From SIG598 sp045580875 (GTDB lineage Bacteria > Bacillota > Clostridia > Oscillospirales > Acutalibacteraceae), in the NCBI GenBank assembly GCA_045580875.1, contig JAZNOP010000071.1:1-56234 (forward strand): a stretch of DNA of 56,234 bases. The letters run 5' to 3'. The notes under the pieces are model-generated. The model searched no databases. It was given only the letters and a program-made list of their open reading frames with translations, and was not told the origin of the DNA. Position 1 is the first letter of the stretch, and each line of letters starts with the position of its first letter. Shown here piece after piece: positions 8,082 through 16,661 of this stretch. A program made the translations under genes and the position numbers.

Positions 8082-10012
8082 TGTTCACCCAGTTTCTGAT
8101 ACAGTTACTGCTCTTTCTTCTCCTTGTATCCGTTCCGGTATTCTGCTGTGTATTCTTTCAAAAGAGCTTTGAAAGCACGCTTGCTGCAGCCTGCACCGCA
8201 GTTTCTCTGCTGCTTTTTCTCTTTGGTCTGGCAGGAATACTTCGCATCGGTGTTTATGCGGTCATTCTGCTCTGCACCGCAGCCCTTGCTGTTTCGGTGT
8301 ACAGGATAGCACGAAGCCGCTCGTTTTCAGATTTCTGCAGGCAGTTTTTTACTCCGGGATTTTTTGTATTTCTTGTAAGCTATGCAGTTCTGACATATAT
8401 TAACTACGGCCGACCGCTCGCAGGCTGGGACGAATTCAGCCACTGGGGCGACATTGTCAAGATTATGCTGGCTACCGACAAATTCGGTACTGCTCCCGGC
8501 TCCGGTTCATTGTATCAGTCCTATCCTCCGTGTGTTTCGCTTTTCCAGTATCTTTTCCAGCGCATCACTGTCGCTCTGACTTCTGGCGACAGCATATGCG
8601 AATGGCGTCTTTTCTTTGCCTATCAGCTGTTTTTTGTATCTTTCCTGCTGCAGTTTCTTGACGGTGCTTCATTCAAAAAAACACCTCAGGTCATCTGCGC
8701 TGCACTGATGACTTTTCTTGCGCCCATGGTCTTTTTTACAGAATGCTATGCCGAGATTTACATTGACCCGTTTATCGGTATAGTTTCAGGCGCAGGGCTG
8801 GCACTTGTATTTACTCACAAAAAACACGACACCTTCTATTTTGCACGCATTCTGCTGTCAGTTTCGCTCCTTGTTCTGGTTAAAGATGCAGGTATGCTTT
8901 TTGCATTATTCCTGCTTATAGCCTTTATGGGTGACCATTTTATCCGCCAGGGAGATAATTCTGAAAAAACTTCATTTGCTCAGCGACTCAAGCATTGTCT
9001 GCCTGTACTTACTGCCGGAATATGCGCTTTTGCAGTCCCAAAGCTTCTCTGGTCGGCAAACATAAGGCTGAACGATGCTGATGTCAGTTTTTCAAATCGT
9101 ATAAATACAACTGAGCTGATCAATGTTATTCTCGGCAGAGATGACTCATACCGCTCAGTTGTATGGGCTAATTTTTGGCGCCTTTTCACAGGCAAAAATA
9201 TTATTTTCGGTACATTCCGTATATCTGTGCCATGCATTCTTTTGACAGCGTTGTTTATCGCGGCTGTGTTGGTATTGGCCATTTTACTTCAAAAACGCGG
9301 TGTTTTACGCTCTTCTCATATTCTGCTTGCAGTCCTCACTATTGGATTGCAGTTCATTGTCTATATTTTCGGTCTATGCGTTATTTATATGTTCAAATTC
9401 ACACAGCATGAGGCAGTCGAACTTGCAAGCTGGAGCAGATATATGTTCATTGCATATCTGTCCTGCTGGATTTTCATAATCATCATGCTTATCGAGCTGT
9501 TGCGTACGCTTGATGCCAAGCCGTATGTTTTTGCGGTATGCGCTCTATGCATGATTCTCGTATTTGTTCCTCTGCGCCGTGTCGGTTCACTTGCACTGCG
9601 CAATGGCCTTGAGGCTGCAGTGGAATTCCGCGAGGAGCGTCAGCCGCTCGTTGATACGGTTTTCTCTGCGGTCGGTGATGACAACGATGCAAGAATAAAT
9701 GTCATATCTCAGGAATCAACCGGTTTTGACTTTATATTCATGCATTACGCACTTCGTCCATATTCTGTAAGCGGAAACTGGAGCATCGGCACACCGTTCT
9801 ACGAGGGTGACCACTGGACCGTTGACATTACTGCAGATGAATGGCGCGAGTCGCTGATCAGCAGCTATGACTATGTCGTCATATGCAATTATAACGATTA
9901 TTTTGTTGAAACCTACGGCGCGCTCTTCTCCTCTCCGGAGGATATCCGCAGCGATGCGGTATACAGAGTCTGTGACGACGGCACTCTGGAATTATGCGCA
10001 GCAGTATCGTAA
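8078..10012 (+). CDS. Multi-pass membrane protein, GT-C glycosyltransferase-like
   Basis: This 644-residue protein has about eleven to thirteen hydrophobic helices and a C-terminal soluble region after about residue 500. A conserved-looking GWDEFSHWGD lies in the first large extracytoplasmic loop (near residue 115). Acidic residues in that loop are characteristic of lipid-sugar-using GT-C enzymes such as the GT39 family. The assignment rests on topology and this motif only. The ATG overlaps the CapA-like stop (ATGATG over TGA), so the pair is translationally coupled and may build or modify one surface polymer. No donor or acceptor can be named. Confidence 0.6.
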   Translation: MMFTQFLIQLLLFLLLVSVPVFCCVFFQKSFESTLAAACTAVSLLLFLFGLAGILRIGVYAVILLCTAALAVSVYRIARSRSFSDFCRQFFTPGFFVFLVSYAVLTYINYGRPLAGWDEFSHWGDIVKIMLATDKFGTAPGSGSLYQSYPPCVSLFQYLFQRITVALTSGDSICEWRLFFAYQLFFVSFLLQFLDGASFKKTPQVICAALMTFLAPMVFFTECYAEIYIDPFIGIVSGAGLALVFTHKKHDTFYFARILLSVSLLVLVKDAGMLFALFLLIAFMGDHFIRQGDNSEKTSFAQRLKHCLPVLTAGICAFAVPKLLWSANIRLNDADVSFSNRINTTELINVILGRDDSYRSVVWANFWRLFTGKNIIFGTFRISVPCILLTALFIAAVLVLAILLQKRGVLRSSHILLAVLTIGLQFIVYIFGLCVIYMFKFTQHEAVELASWSRYMFIAYLSCWIFIIIMLIELLRTLDAKPYVFAVCALCMILVFVPLRRVGSLALRNGLEAAVEFREERQPLVDTVFSAVGDDNDARINVISQESTGFDFIFMHYALRPYSVSGNWSIGTPFYEGDHWTVDITADEWRESLISSYDYVVICNYNDYFVETYGALFSSPEDIRSDAVYRVCDDGTLELCAAVS

Positions 10013-10079
10013 ATACAGCTTCATCATTTACTTACTGTATACTTGTGGTTTAATCCGGCAAAATTTCACATCGCAAATA

Positions 10080-10108
10080 TTGACACCGCCGCATAATATC
10101 ATTATAAT
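10080..10108 (+). promoter_or_regulatory. Consensus sigma-A promoter of greA-lysS
   Basis: A perfect TTGACA (10080-10085), a 17-base spacer and a perfect TATAAT (10103-10108). A second TATAAT follows at 10111-10116. The leader to greA is about 95 bases. Confidence 0.88.
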
Positions 10109-10211
10109 AGTATAATGCTTTATAATGCTTTGCCGCTGATCTGCAGATGCCGGTCGGCGGCAAATATCAAAAGTACACTATATTCTCTTACATTGAAAGG
10201 GTGTTTTCAGC

Positions 10212-10688
10212 ATGGCAGAAAAACAGGTACTTCTTACAGTTGAAGGTCTGCGCGCTTTTGAAGAGGAGCTCGAATTCCTCAAAACCGTCAAACGTAAGGA
10301 AATTGCCAACCAGATTCAGGTTGCTCGTTCCTTCGGCGACCTCAGCGAGAACAGCGAATATGATGAGGCTATGAACGAGCAGGCTCAGGTCGAGGCTCGT
10401 ATAGCTGAAATAGAGGCAGCTCTCAAAAATGTCAAAATCATCGACGAGGACGAGGTTGGTACCTCTCATGTTCAGGTCGGCGCTAAGGTCAAGGTTCTTG
10501 ACGTTGAGCTCGACATCACCGAAGAGTATCAGATCGTCGGTTCCACTGAGGCAAACCCGCTCAAGGGCAATATTTCTGATGAATCCCCTGTCGGCAAGGC
10601 TCTTCTCGGTCATGCCGCCGGTGATGATGTATATGTTGAGACTCCCAGCGGACTCATTCATTATCACATCGTTGCCATCTCAAGATAA
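10212..10688 (+). CDS. greA: Transcription elongation factor GreA
   Basis: The 158-residue protein has the full GreA layout. An N-terminal antiparallel coiled coil (residues about 10-75) contains the SFGDLSENSEYDEA segment, with acidic residues at its tip. The C-terminal FKBP-like domain ends in the IHYHIVAI region. GreA enters the RNA polymerase secondary channel and stimulates cleavage of backtracked transcripts. It is first in an operon with lysS, 41 bases downstream, an arrangement common in Clostridia. Length is standard. Confidence 0.97.
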   Translation: MAEKQVLLTVEGLRAFEEELEFLKTVKRKEIANQIQVARSFGDLSENSEYDEAMNEQAQVEARIAEIEAALKNVKIIDEDEVGTSHVQVGAKVKVLDVELDITEEYQIVGSTEANPLKGNISDESPVGKALLGHAAGDDVYVETPSGLIHYHIVAISR

Positions 10689-10729
10689 AATAACGAAAGG
10701 TATGTCCCTTATGTGGGACGGTATTTGAA

Positions 10730-12706
10730 ATGAGCAAGAACGAAAATACTAATCCTGCTGTACCTGAGTCTGAGCTCACTGAAGAGCAGGCTGCTCAGGA
10801 ACTCAGCGAAATACTTCAGATCCGCCGCGACAAGCTTACCGCTCTTGTCGAAGCAGGCGAGGATCCCTTTGTAAAGACAAAGTACGATATTGATGCCTGC
10901 TCCAGAGACATCAAGGCTGACTTTGCCTCCTATGAGGACAAGGAAGTCTCTCTCGGCGGTCGTATGATGAGCCGCCGTATCATGGGCAAGGCCAGCTTTG
11001 CCGGTCTGCGCGACGGCGAAGGCGATATCCAGATATATGTTCGCCGCGAGGATGTCGGCGAAGAGAACTACGCTGCTTTCAAGAAGTGGGATATCGGCGA
11101 TATCATCGGCATAAAGGGTAAGGTTTTCCTCACCCGTACCGGCGAGATTTCGGTACACGCTACCCACATCGAGCTGCTCGCAAAGTCCCTTCTCCCCCTT
11201 CCGGAGAAGTTCCACGGACTCAAGGATACTGACACCAGATATCGTCAGCGCTATGTTGACCTCATTGTCAACCCCGAAGTCCGCGACACCTTCCTCAAGC
11301 GTTCACAGATTCTCCGCGAGATAAGAGCATATCTCGACAATCTCGGTTTCCTTGAGGTTGACACTCCTATTCTTGTACCTATTGAGATCGGCGCATCTGC
11401 CCGTCCCTTCAAGACTCATCACAATACACTTGATATGGATATGTATCTGCGTATTGAGACCGAGCTTTACTTAAAGCGTCTTATCGTCGGCGGTATGAAC
11501 AGAGTTTACGAGGTCGGCCGTATCTTCCGAAACGAGGGTATGGACACCAAGCACAATCCTGAATTCACCAGCATCGAGCTGTATCAGGCTTACACCGATT
11601 ATCACGGCATGATGGATCTTGTTGAGGATCTCTACAAGACTCTCGCAGAAAAGATCTGCGGCGGTCTTAAGATTCAGTATCAGGGTCACGAGATAGACAT
11701 GGGCACCTGGGAAAGACTCACAATGGCTGAGGCTGTCAAGAAGTATGCCGGATGTGACTACTACGAATGGGCAACTGATGAAGATGCACGTGCCTGTGCT
11801 AAGGAAAAGCACGTTGAGGTACCTGCTGACGCAACCAAGGGCACTGTTCTTGTAGAGCTCTTTGATGCATTTGTTGAAGAGAAGCTTATTCAGCCGACAT
11901 TCATTTATGACTACCCGGTAGAGAACAGCCCGCTGGCAAAGCGCAAGCCCGATGAGCCTGCTTTCACTGAGCGTTTTGAGTATTTCATCAATGCTACTGA
12001 ATTCGGCAATGCATTCTCTGAGCTTAACGATCCTATCGATCAGAGAGAGCGTTTCGAGCGTCAGGTCGCCGCAAAGAAGGCTGCTGATCCCAACTGCCGT
12101 TCCGAGGTTGACTACGACTACATTACCGCTCTTGAGTACGGTATGCCTCCCACAGGCGGTCTTGGCTTCGGTATCGACCGTCTTGTAATGCTTCTCACTG
12201 ACAGCTACTCCATCAGAGACGTTCTTCTCTTCCCCACCATGAAGCCGAAGGAGAACGGCAAGAAGGCTGATTCTGCTGAGGCTGAGGCTGAGACCGAGAC
12301 TGAAGCTGTTGAAGAAGCTGCTGAGATTATCGATTTCTCCAAGGTCGAGATCGAGCCGCTTTTCGAGGACTTTGTTGACTTCGATACCTTCTCAAAGTGT
12401 GATTTCAGAGCTGTAAAGGTCAAGTCCTGCGAAGCTGTAAAGAAGTCCAAGAAGCTCCTTCACTTCGTTCTTGATGACGGCACCGGCACTGACCGTGTAA
12501 TTCTCAGCGGAATTCACGCATATTACGAGCCGGAAGAGCTTGTCGGCAAGACACTCGTTGCTATCACCAATCTGCCGCCCAGAGCTATGATGGGTATTGA
12601 ATCCAACGGTATGCTCCTTTCTGCTGTACACAGCGAAGAAGGCGAGGAAAGACTCAATCTGCTCATGGTAAGCAATCGTATTCCTGCAGGCGCAAAGCTT
12701 TATTAA
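10730..12706 (+). CDS. lysS: Lysyl-tRNA synthetase (class II) with C-terminal tRNA-binding domain
   Basis: Residues about 1-505 form a normal class II LysRS: an N-terminal OB anticodon-binding domain, then the catalytic core with RYRQRYVDLI, FRNEGMDTKHNPEF (motif 2) and GLGFGIDRLVMLL (motif 3). An Ala/Glu-rich linker (about 505-550) joins it to an extra domain of about 108 residues resembling Trbp111/EMAPII OB-folds. That domain includes LPPRAMMGIESNGMLL. Most bacterial LysRS end near 500 residues. The domain probably strengthens tRNA binding, as on MetRS. The leader contains a small hairpin (10704-10719); GGGACGG nine bases upstream is only a weak ribosome site. Confidence 0.96.
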   Translation: MSKNENTNPAVPESELTEEQAAQELSEILQIRRDKLTALVEAGEDPFVKTKYDIDACSRDIKADFASYEDKEVSLGGRMMSRRIMGKASFAGLRDGEGDIQIYVRREDVGEENYAAFKKWDIGDIIGIKGKVFLTRTGEISVHATHIELLAKSLLPLPEKFHGLKDTDTRYRQRYVDLIVNPEVRDTFLKRSQILREIRAYLDNLGFLEVDTPILVPIEIGASARPFKTHHNTLDMDMYLRIETELYLKRLIVGGMNRVYEVGRIFRNEGMDTKHNPEFTSIELYQAYTDYHGMMDLVEDLYKTLAEKICGGLKIQYQGHEIDMGTWERLTMAEAVKKYAGCDYYEWATDEDARACAKEKHVEVPADATKGTVLVELFDAFVEEKLIQPTFIYDYPVENSPLAKRKPDEPAFTERFEYFINATEFGNAFSELNDPIDQRERFERQVAAKKAADPNCRSEVDYDYITALEYGMPPTGGLGFGIDRLVMLLTDSYSIRDVLLFPTMKPKENGKKADSAEAEAETETEAVEEAAEIIDFSKVEIEPLFEDFVDFDTFSKCDFRAVKVKSCEAVKKSKKLLHFVLDDGTGTDRVILSGIHAYYEPEELVGKTLVAITNLPPRAMMGIESNGMLLSAVHSEEGEERLNLLMVSNRIPAGAKLY

Positions 12707-12715
12707 AAGATAACA

Positions 12716-12750
12716 AGTCCCCGATTCACACACGAATCGGGAACTTTTGT
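12716..12750 (+). terminator. Terminator of greA-lysS
   Basis: The stem AGTCCCCGATTC / GAATCGGGAACT has one mismatch and is followed by TTTTGTT, nine bases after the lysS stop. Confidence 0.85.
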
Positions 12751-12782
12751 TATTCATTGCACTTTTTCACCCTCGCGAAAAA

Positions 12783-12791
12783 TGCTATAAT
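12783..12791 (+). promoter_or_regulatory. Extended -10 promoter of the HIT gene
   Basis: TGCTATAAT is an extended -10 element with no convincing -35 at 17 bases. The start would be near 12798, about 27 bases before the gene. Confidence 0.6.
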
Positions 12792-12824
12792 CAGGGCTGA
12801 TTATTTTTACGGAGGAAATACGCT

Positions 12825-13295
12825 ATGAAACTTCCAAAACCGTCAAATCTCAGTTTTGCAGAACTGACCGACAAGGGCATCTGTCCCACCTGCTACAACA
12901 GGGCAAACAACTTCTGTCTCACCGGAGACGAAACCGAAACCACACTCTTCGAAAACGAGCTGTTCAAGTGCCTGCTTATCCGTGAACCGCGTGCCGCCGG
13001 ACACACTGTAATAGTAAGTCATGAGCATTACAAAGATATGATGGACACCCCTGATGAGCTTATCCGCGAAATGTATGTCTTTGCAAAGAAAGCAATGTGC
13101 GCATTAAAACAGGTATACGGCTCGGAAAGCGTATATCTGTGCACCATGTGCGACGGACCGATGAATCATTTTCATATCCAGCTTATTCCGAGATATTCCA
13201 CCGAAAAGCGCGGCTCGATGAACTTTGTCAAGGAGCGCAAGGAGTATACTGCTGACCCGCAGAAATTAGAAGCACTTCGTCAGCTGATGAAGTAA
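12825..13295 (+). CDS. HIT-family nucleotide hydrolase/transferase
   Basis: The 156-residue protein has the histidine-triad region NHFHIQLIPRY near residue 120. The third position is Gln rather than His, as in the GalT-like branch of the HIT superfamily. An N-terminal CPTC with later Cys may bind zinc. Members hydrolyse or transfer nucleoside monophosphates; the substrate here is unknown. GGAGGAAA lies eight bases before the ATG. The gene is monocistronic, between two terminators. Confidence 0.85.
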   Translation: MKLPKPSNLSFAELTDKGICPTCYNRANNFCLTGDETETTLFENELFKCLLIREPRAAGHTVIVSHEHYKDMMDTPDELIREMYVFAKKAMCALKQVYGSESVYLCTMCDGPMNHFHIQLIPRYSTEKRGSMNFVKERKEYTADPQKLEALRQLMK

Positions 13296-13313
13296 ACAGA
13301 TTCGCACATAGCA

Positions 13314-13352
13314 AAACCAGCCCGCGTCATCTTAAACGACACGGGCTGGTTT
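13314..13352. terminator. Bidirectional terminator between the HIT gene and the Lgt-like operon
   Basis: AACCAGCCCGCGTC and GACACGGGCTGGTT pair with one mismatch. A-rich sequence precedes the stem and T-rich follows it, so it can serve both convergent units. Confidence 0.85.
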
Positions 13353-13375
13353 ATTACTTTATTGATCATTCAGGA

Positions 13376-14350
13376 TTAATCGCCGTCTGACAGCTTCGGC
13401 AATGCAGCAGACAGATAAAGTGCCACACCGCTCAGCAGATAATCAGCCAGACAGATGCTCATTACTGTATAGTTTCTTACTGCAGTTGCGGAAGTCATGC
13501 AGAATTCCATCCAGAAAGCAAGAGCAATGCCGCAGAGACATACCGCCCAGATTATCCAATGGAATGCTGTCACGCCTTTTTTAGCTGAACGTATACTGAA
13601 CAGCACAAACGGCACTGTGGCAACAATTATACTGATAACCTGAGATATTCTGACAAAGCCAAGAGAGATCAGGAAAAGCGAATCCATTCGCATACTCTCA
13701 AACACCGTCTGCGGAATACCGTAGAGCAGCATGAACATCAGAACGATATCACCATCTCGGATTACAATATGCTTTGTCCCCTTAAGCCACAGCATCGCGG
13801 CAAGCAAAGCAAATATTACAAGTGCTGCTATTGCCTCAAACGTGAATACTGCCAGATTCCATTCGCCGCGTTCAGCTGAAAAGACAGCTATCGGAAGATG
13901 CTGCAAATTTTCATTCTCAACCGCACGACCGAGGTCATCTCCACTGAAGAAAGAAGCTATTCTTCCGATACAGATACCCACAGCTGCCGCCGGAGCCGCG
14001 TCATCAAGCATCTGCAGCAAATTAATTCTGCGTACAAGGCAATAAAGTATAATTGTAATTACATAGCCTGCTGCAAATCCGTAAAAAGCTATGCCGCCGT
14101 CACCGATTTTCAGCATCTGTGATTTATCGGCAAACGCCTCCTGCATAAAGTAACAATAGAAAATTCTGCCAAGCACCATTGACGGAACAAAACCCGTCAG
14201 CGCAATGAAGAGAATGTCCTTTGCACTTTCTCCTCTCGCCTTTCTGAGGAGCACCGCACAGGCAGCTGCGCATAATCCGGCAAGAGCCATAATAAGACCG
14301 TGCCAATATATGAATATACCGCAAAAGTATATCGCAACAGGATTATCCAT
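13376..14350 (-). CDS. Divergent prolipoprotein diacylglyceryl transferase (Lgt)-like membrane protein
   Basis: The 324-residue, multi-helix protein begins with the Lgt-like first helix (YWHGLIMALAG) and has GGIAFYG (85-91), GRIASFFSGDDLGR (129-142) and a late ESMRMD/RISQ region. These correspond to Lgt signatures. However, the essential His of the GG-x-x-x-H-G motif is Tyr90, and the Asn of GRxxNFxN is Ser. It may have lost or changed transferase activity. It is third in an operon with an anchored protein and a phosphodiester glycosidase. Whether a canonical lgt exists elsewhere cannot be seen. Confidence 0.75.
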   Translation of the reverse strand: MDNPVAIYFCGIFIYWHGLIMALAGLCAAACAVLLRKARGESAKDILFIALTGFVPSMVLGRIFYCYFMQEAFADKSQMLKIGDGGIAFYGFAAGYVITIILYCLVRRINLLQMLDDAAPAAAVGICIGRIASFFSGDDLGRAVENENLQHLPIAVFSAERGEWNLAVFTFEAIAALVIFALLAAMLWLKGTKHIVIRDGDIVLMFMLLYGIPQTVFESMRMDSLFLISLGFVRISQVISIIVATVPFVLFSIRSAKKGVTAFHWIIWAVCLCGIALAFWMEFCMTSATAVRNYTVMSICLADYLLSGVALYLSAALPKLSDGD

Positions 14351-14372
14351 TTATCTTTTCATCTCCTTGCGT

Positions 14373-15782
14373 TTATTCCTCTTCATTCGGTATTGCTGTG
14401 CCGAAGTAGATTATGTCACTCTGTATACGCTGGGCGCCGCTGTCATCTTTTGCTGCGGGAATATTGACAAGCGTATCATTGAATACGAGGGTAGCAGAAT
14501 GTCCGCCGTCAAGGTTATAGGCATTGATGCAGCCCTTTTCTTCGAGTGCCACGGCAAGCTGAGGTAATGTGACGCCGAAAGTCTCGCCACGATTGCCGTC
14601 TACTGTGCAGAGCAGATAATGCAGCTCGCCAAGCTGTCCTATTGCAGCTCGTGCGACAATGACATCACCTGTGAGATAAATTCCGTGTATTGCAGCCTTT
14701 ACATCGTTGAAGTCGGTTATAGCCTTGCCGTCGCGGACAAGCACCGGTCCGAACGAGAACGAGTTGTAGATAACCTTGCCGTTCCATTCAACGCCTCTGC
14801 TGGTTGTGGTCAGTTCAACCTCATTGTCAATGGCAAAATGGAAGTCGCCGTTATCATCGACAAGGAGCACCTCCCAGCCGCTGGGTGTATGCTTGTAGAA
14901 ATTGCCGCCTCGTATAATAAGTGTTCCGTTCTGGTTGTAGCGGCAGAAATCGGAACTCATGGCAACTACTGCATTTGACTGCTTTGCCATATTGAGCGGT
15001 GTTTCACCGCGGCTTGCGGTGCTGTATTCACCGGAAGCAAACATTGTTCTGAACTGTGTCGGGTGATTGATTTTTACCTCAGCGAAATTGTAAACAGTAT
15101 TATCACGGTTTTCCTTCCATACAGTTACACTGATGGTTGCATCGGTATATGTACCGCATTCAACACGCTTTTTGCTGTTGAGCTCAACTGTGAAGTTGTT
15201 TTCATTGGGCTCGGGTGCAGGCTCGCATGATACCGGCAGGATATACACCTCCGGAAGCTCATAGATATCATGAAGCGACCTTGCTGCGATATTCGCAACG
15301 CCGCTCTCAGCTGCAGAGTTTATATCTGCCGCACCGCTGTACTGGCTGCCGAGATTCATCTGTGCTGAAGAAGGAAGCAGCCACGCTGCAAAAAATGTTA
15401 CAAATGTAAGCAGCAGGATAATTGCCGATGTTGCAATACCTCTGAGCTGCTTTTCTGATAGTTTTATGCTTCTGATTTTCCCGATCAGATCTGATACTGT
15501 TTCTCTGAGCGATACATTCTTTTCAACATCAGAAGCCGCCTGTTCAGTTTCCTTTACTGTCTCAGCGTTTTTGTCCGATAAAGCAGTCTCCTCTGCTACT
15601 GGAATTGTCACATCAATCTGTTCGGCCACTGTTTCCACTGCCTGTACTGAATCATCGGCACATTCAGAAGTCTCTGTCTGTACATCTGTGTGAACGATAG
15701 CAGCTGTTGTTTCAGAAGCTTCAGCATTCGATCCGGTTCCATCTAAAATCTGCCGGCTGTTCTGTGAATAATTCAGATCCAT
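14373..15782 (-). CDS. Membrane-anchored phosphodiester glycosidase (NAGPA-domain) protein
   Basis: This 469-residue protein has a long acidic, Thr/Glu-rich N-terminal region (1-95), a basic stretch and one membrane helix (about 108-128). An extracytoplasmic domain follows and ends with NLDGGHSATLVF and SDIIYFGTA. That ending matches NAGPA-type phosphodiester glycosidase domains (uncovering-enzyme relatives), found in bacterial exopolysaccharide loci. Topology is inferred as N-in, C-out. It starts one base after the upstream stop and is followed 22 bases later by the Lgt-like gene. The natural substrate is unknown. Confidence 0.82.
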   Translation of the reverse strand: MDLNYSQNSRQILDGTGSNAEASETTAAIVHTDVQTETSECADDSVQAVETVAEQIDVTIPVAEETALSDKNAETVKETEQAASDVEKNVSLRETVSDLIGKIRSIKLSEKQLRGIATSAIILLLTFVTFFAAWLLPSSAQMNLGSQYSGAADINSAAESGVANIAARSLHDIYELPEVYILPVSCEPAPEPNENNFTVELNSKKRVECGTYTDATISVTVWKENRDNTVYNFAEVKINHPTQFRTMFASGEYSTASRGETPLNMAKQSNAVVAMSSDFCRYNQNGTLIIRGGNFYKHTPSGWEVLLVDDNGDFHFAIDNEVELTTTSRGVEWNGKVIYNSFSFGPVLVRDGKAITDFNDVKAAIHGIYLTGDVIVARAAIGQLGELHYLLCTVDGNRGETFGVTLPQLAVALEEKGCINAYNLDGGHSATLVFNDTLVNIPAAKDDSGAQRIQSDIIYFGTAIPNEEE

Positions 15783-15783
15783 C

Positions 15784-16416
15784 TCAGTTCACTCCTTCTG
15801 TTGACAGGCTTTCTATGTAGCCAAACAACGCAGCTGCCAGCTCATCGCTTATGATCATTTTCCAGCTCTCTCCGTCAAAAACGAGTGAGATATCAAAGTG
15901 CTCCGTCACAAGATACTGTTCCGGCTCACCGAGACACTCGCGCAGTGCGTCATACACAAACTCCATCGCCTGCTCATCATTCTCGATGACATAACCGTCA
16001 TTCATATACTCCAGAGCCGCATCGCTGGTCTTCTGGCTTACTGCATCAACAAGCAGACGGCAGTCAATGTGAGTAAACTCTATTCCCTGCAGGGATTCAA
16101 GACGGTTTTCCGGCACTTCGCCTGCCGGCTCGGTAATCTTTACATCATAGCTTTCAAGAAGGGTCTGCTTGTAAAGTTCAATCAGCTCTGATCCCTCTTT
16201 CTCGAAACCAAGAGAATCGTAATTGGCTATATTTTCCATCGCAGACTGGAATTCGCCTGTTTTCAGATTATCAAAAAAATCCGCCACGGTCTCTTTTGGG
16301 TCGGGCTGACTTCCGATAACCGCAGGCGCACCTGCACCTGCCAGTATTCCAAGCAGCGCAGCTATAACACCTGCCAGCATAACCGCACAGACAATTATGA
16401 TATATTTCTTCTTCAT
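15784..16416 (-). CDS. Single-helix anchored extracytoplasmic protein of unknown function
   Basis: This 210-residue protein has a Lys-rich N-terminus and one hydrophobic helix (residues 4-28). The remainder is acidic and contains no recognisable domain. The layout (anchor, then an alpha/beta region of about 130 residues with DPKETVADFFDNLKTG) recalls small NTF2-like lipoprotein-type domains, but there is no lipobox Cys. The ATG at 16416 follows GGAAAGGAAA; an upstream ATG adds 26 residues of no clear character. It is first in the operon with the NAGPA and Lgt-like genes. Confidence 0.7.
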   Translation of the reverse strand: MKKKYIIIVCAVMLAGVIAALLGILAGAGAPAVIGSQPDPKETVADFFDNLKTGEFQSAMENIANYDSLGFEKEGSELIELYKQTLLESYDVKITEPAGEVPENRLESLQGIEFTHIDCRLLVDAVSQKTSDAALEYMNDGYVIENDEQAMEFVYDALRECLGEPEQYLVTEHFDISLVFDGESWKMIISDELAAALFGYIESLSTEGVN

Positions 16417-16461
16417 TTTCAGATTTCCTTTCCAATCCTGCAACAATATACAAGTTTTAAT

Positions 16462-16491
16462 ATTATATAATATAATTAAAGGAATTGTCAA
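16462..16491 (-). promoter_or_regulatory. Sigma-A promoter of the anchored protein-NAGPA-Lgt-like operon
   Basis: Reverse strand TTGACA (16491-16486), 18-base spacer, TATAAT (16467-16462). Confidence 0.75.
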
Positions 16492-16564
16492 CATTTATTA
16501 TTAAAAAACAACATAACATTTTCTCATATTGAACAATTTATTGTAAAAATATTCAACTTCAGTA

Positions 16565-16593
16565 TTGACATGATTTTGTCTCTGCTGTATATT
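16565..16593 (+). promoter_or_regulatory. Sigma-A promoter of the flavoprotein gene
   Basis: TTGACA (16565-16570), 17-base spacer, TATATT (16588-16593). It is divergent from the promoter at 16462-16491. Confidence 0.8.
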
Positions 16594-16661
16594 TTTCATA
16601 TAATTCCAAGCACAGACAATATTTGTACAATTTCAGAGTTTACGCAGCGGAGAAACAGAAA

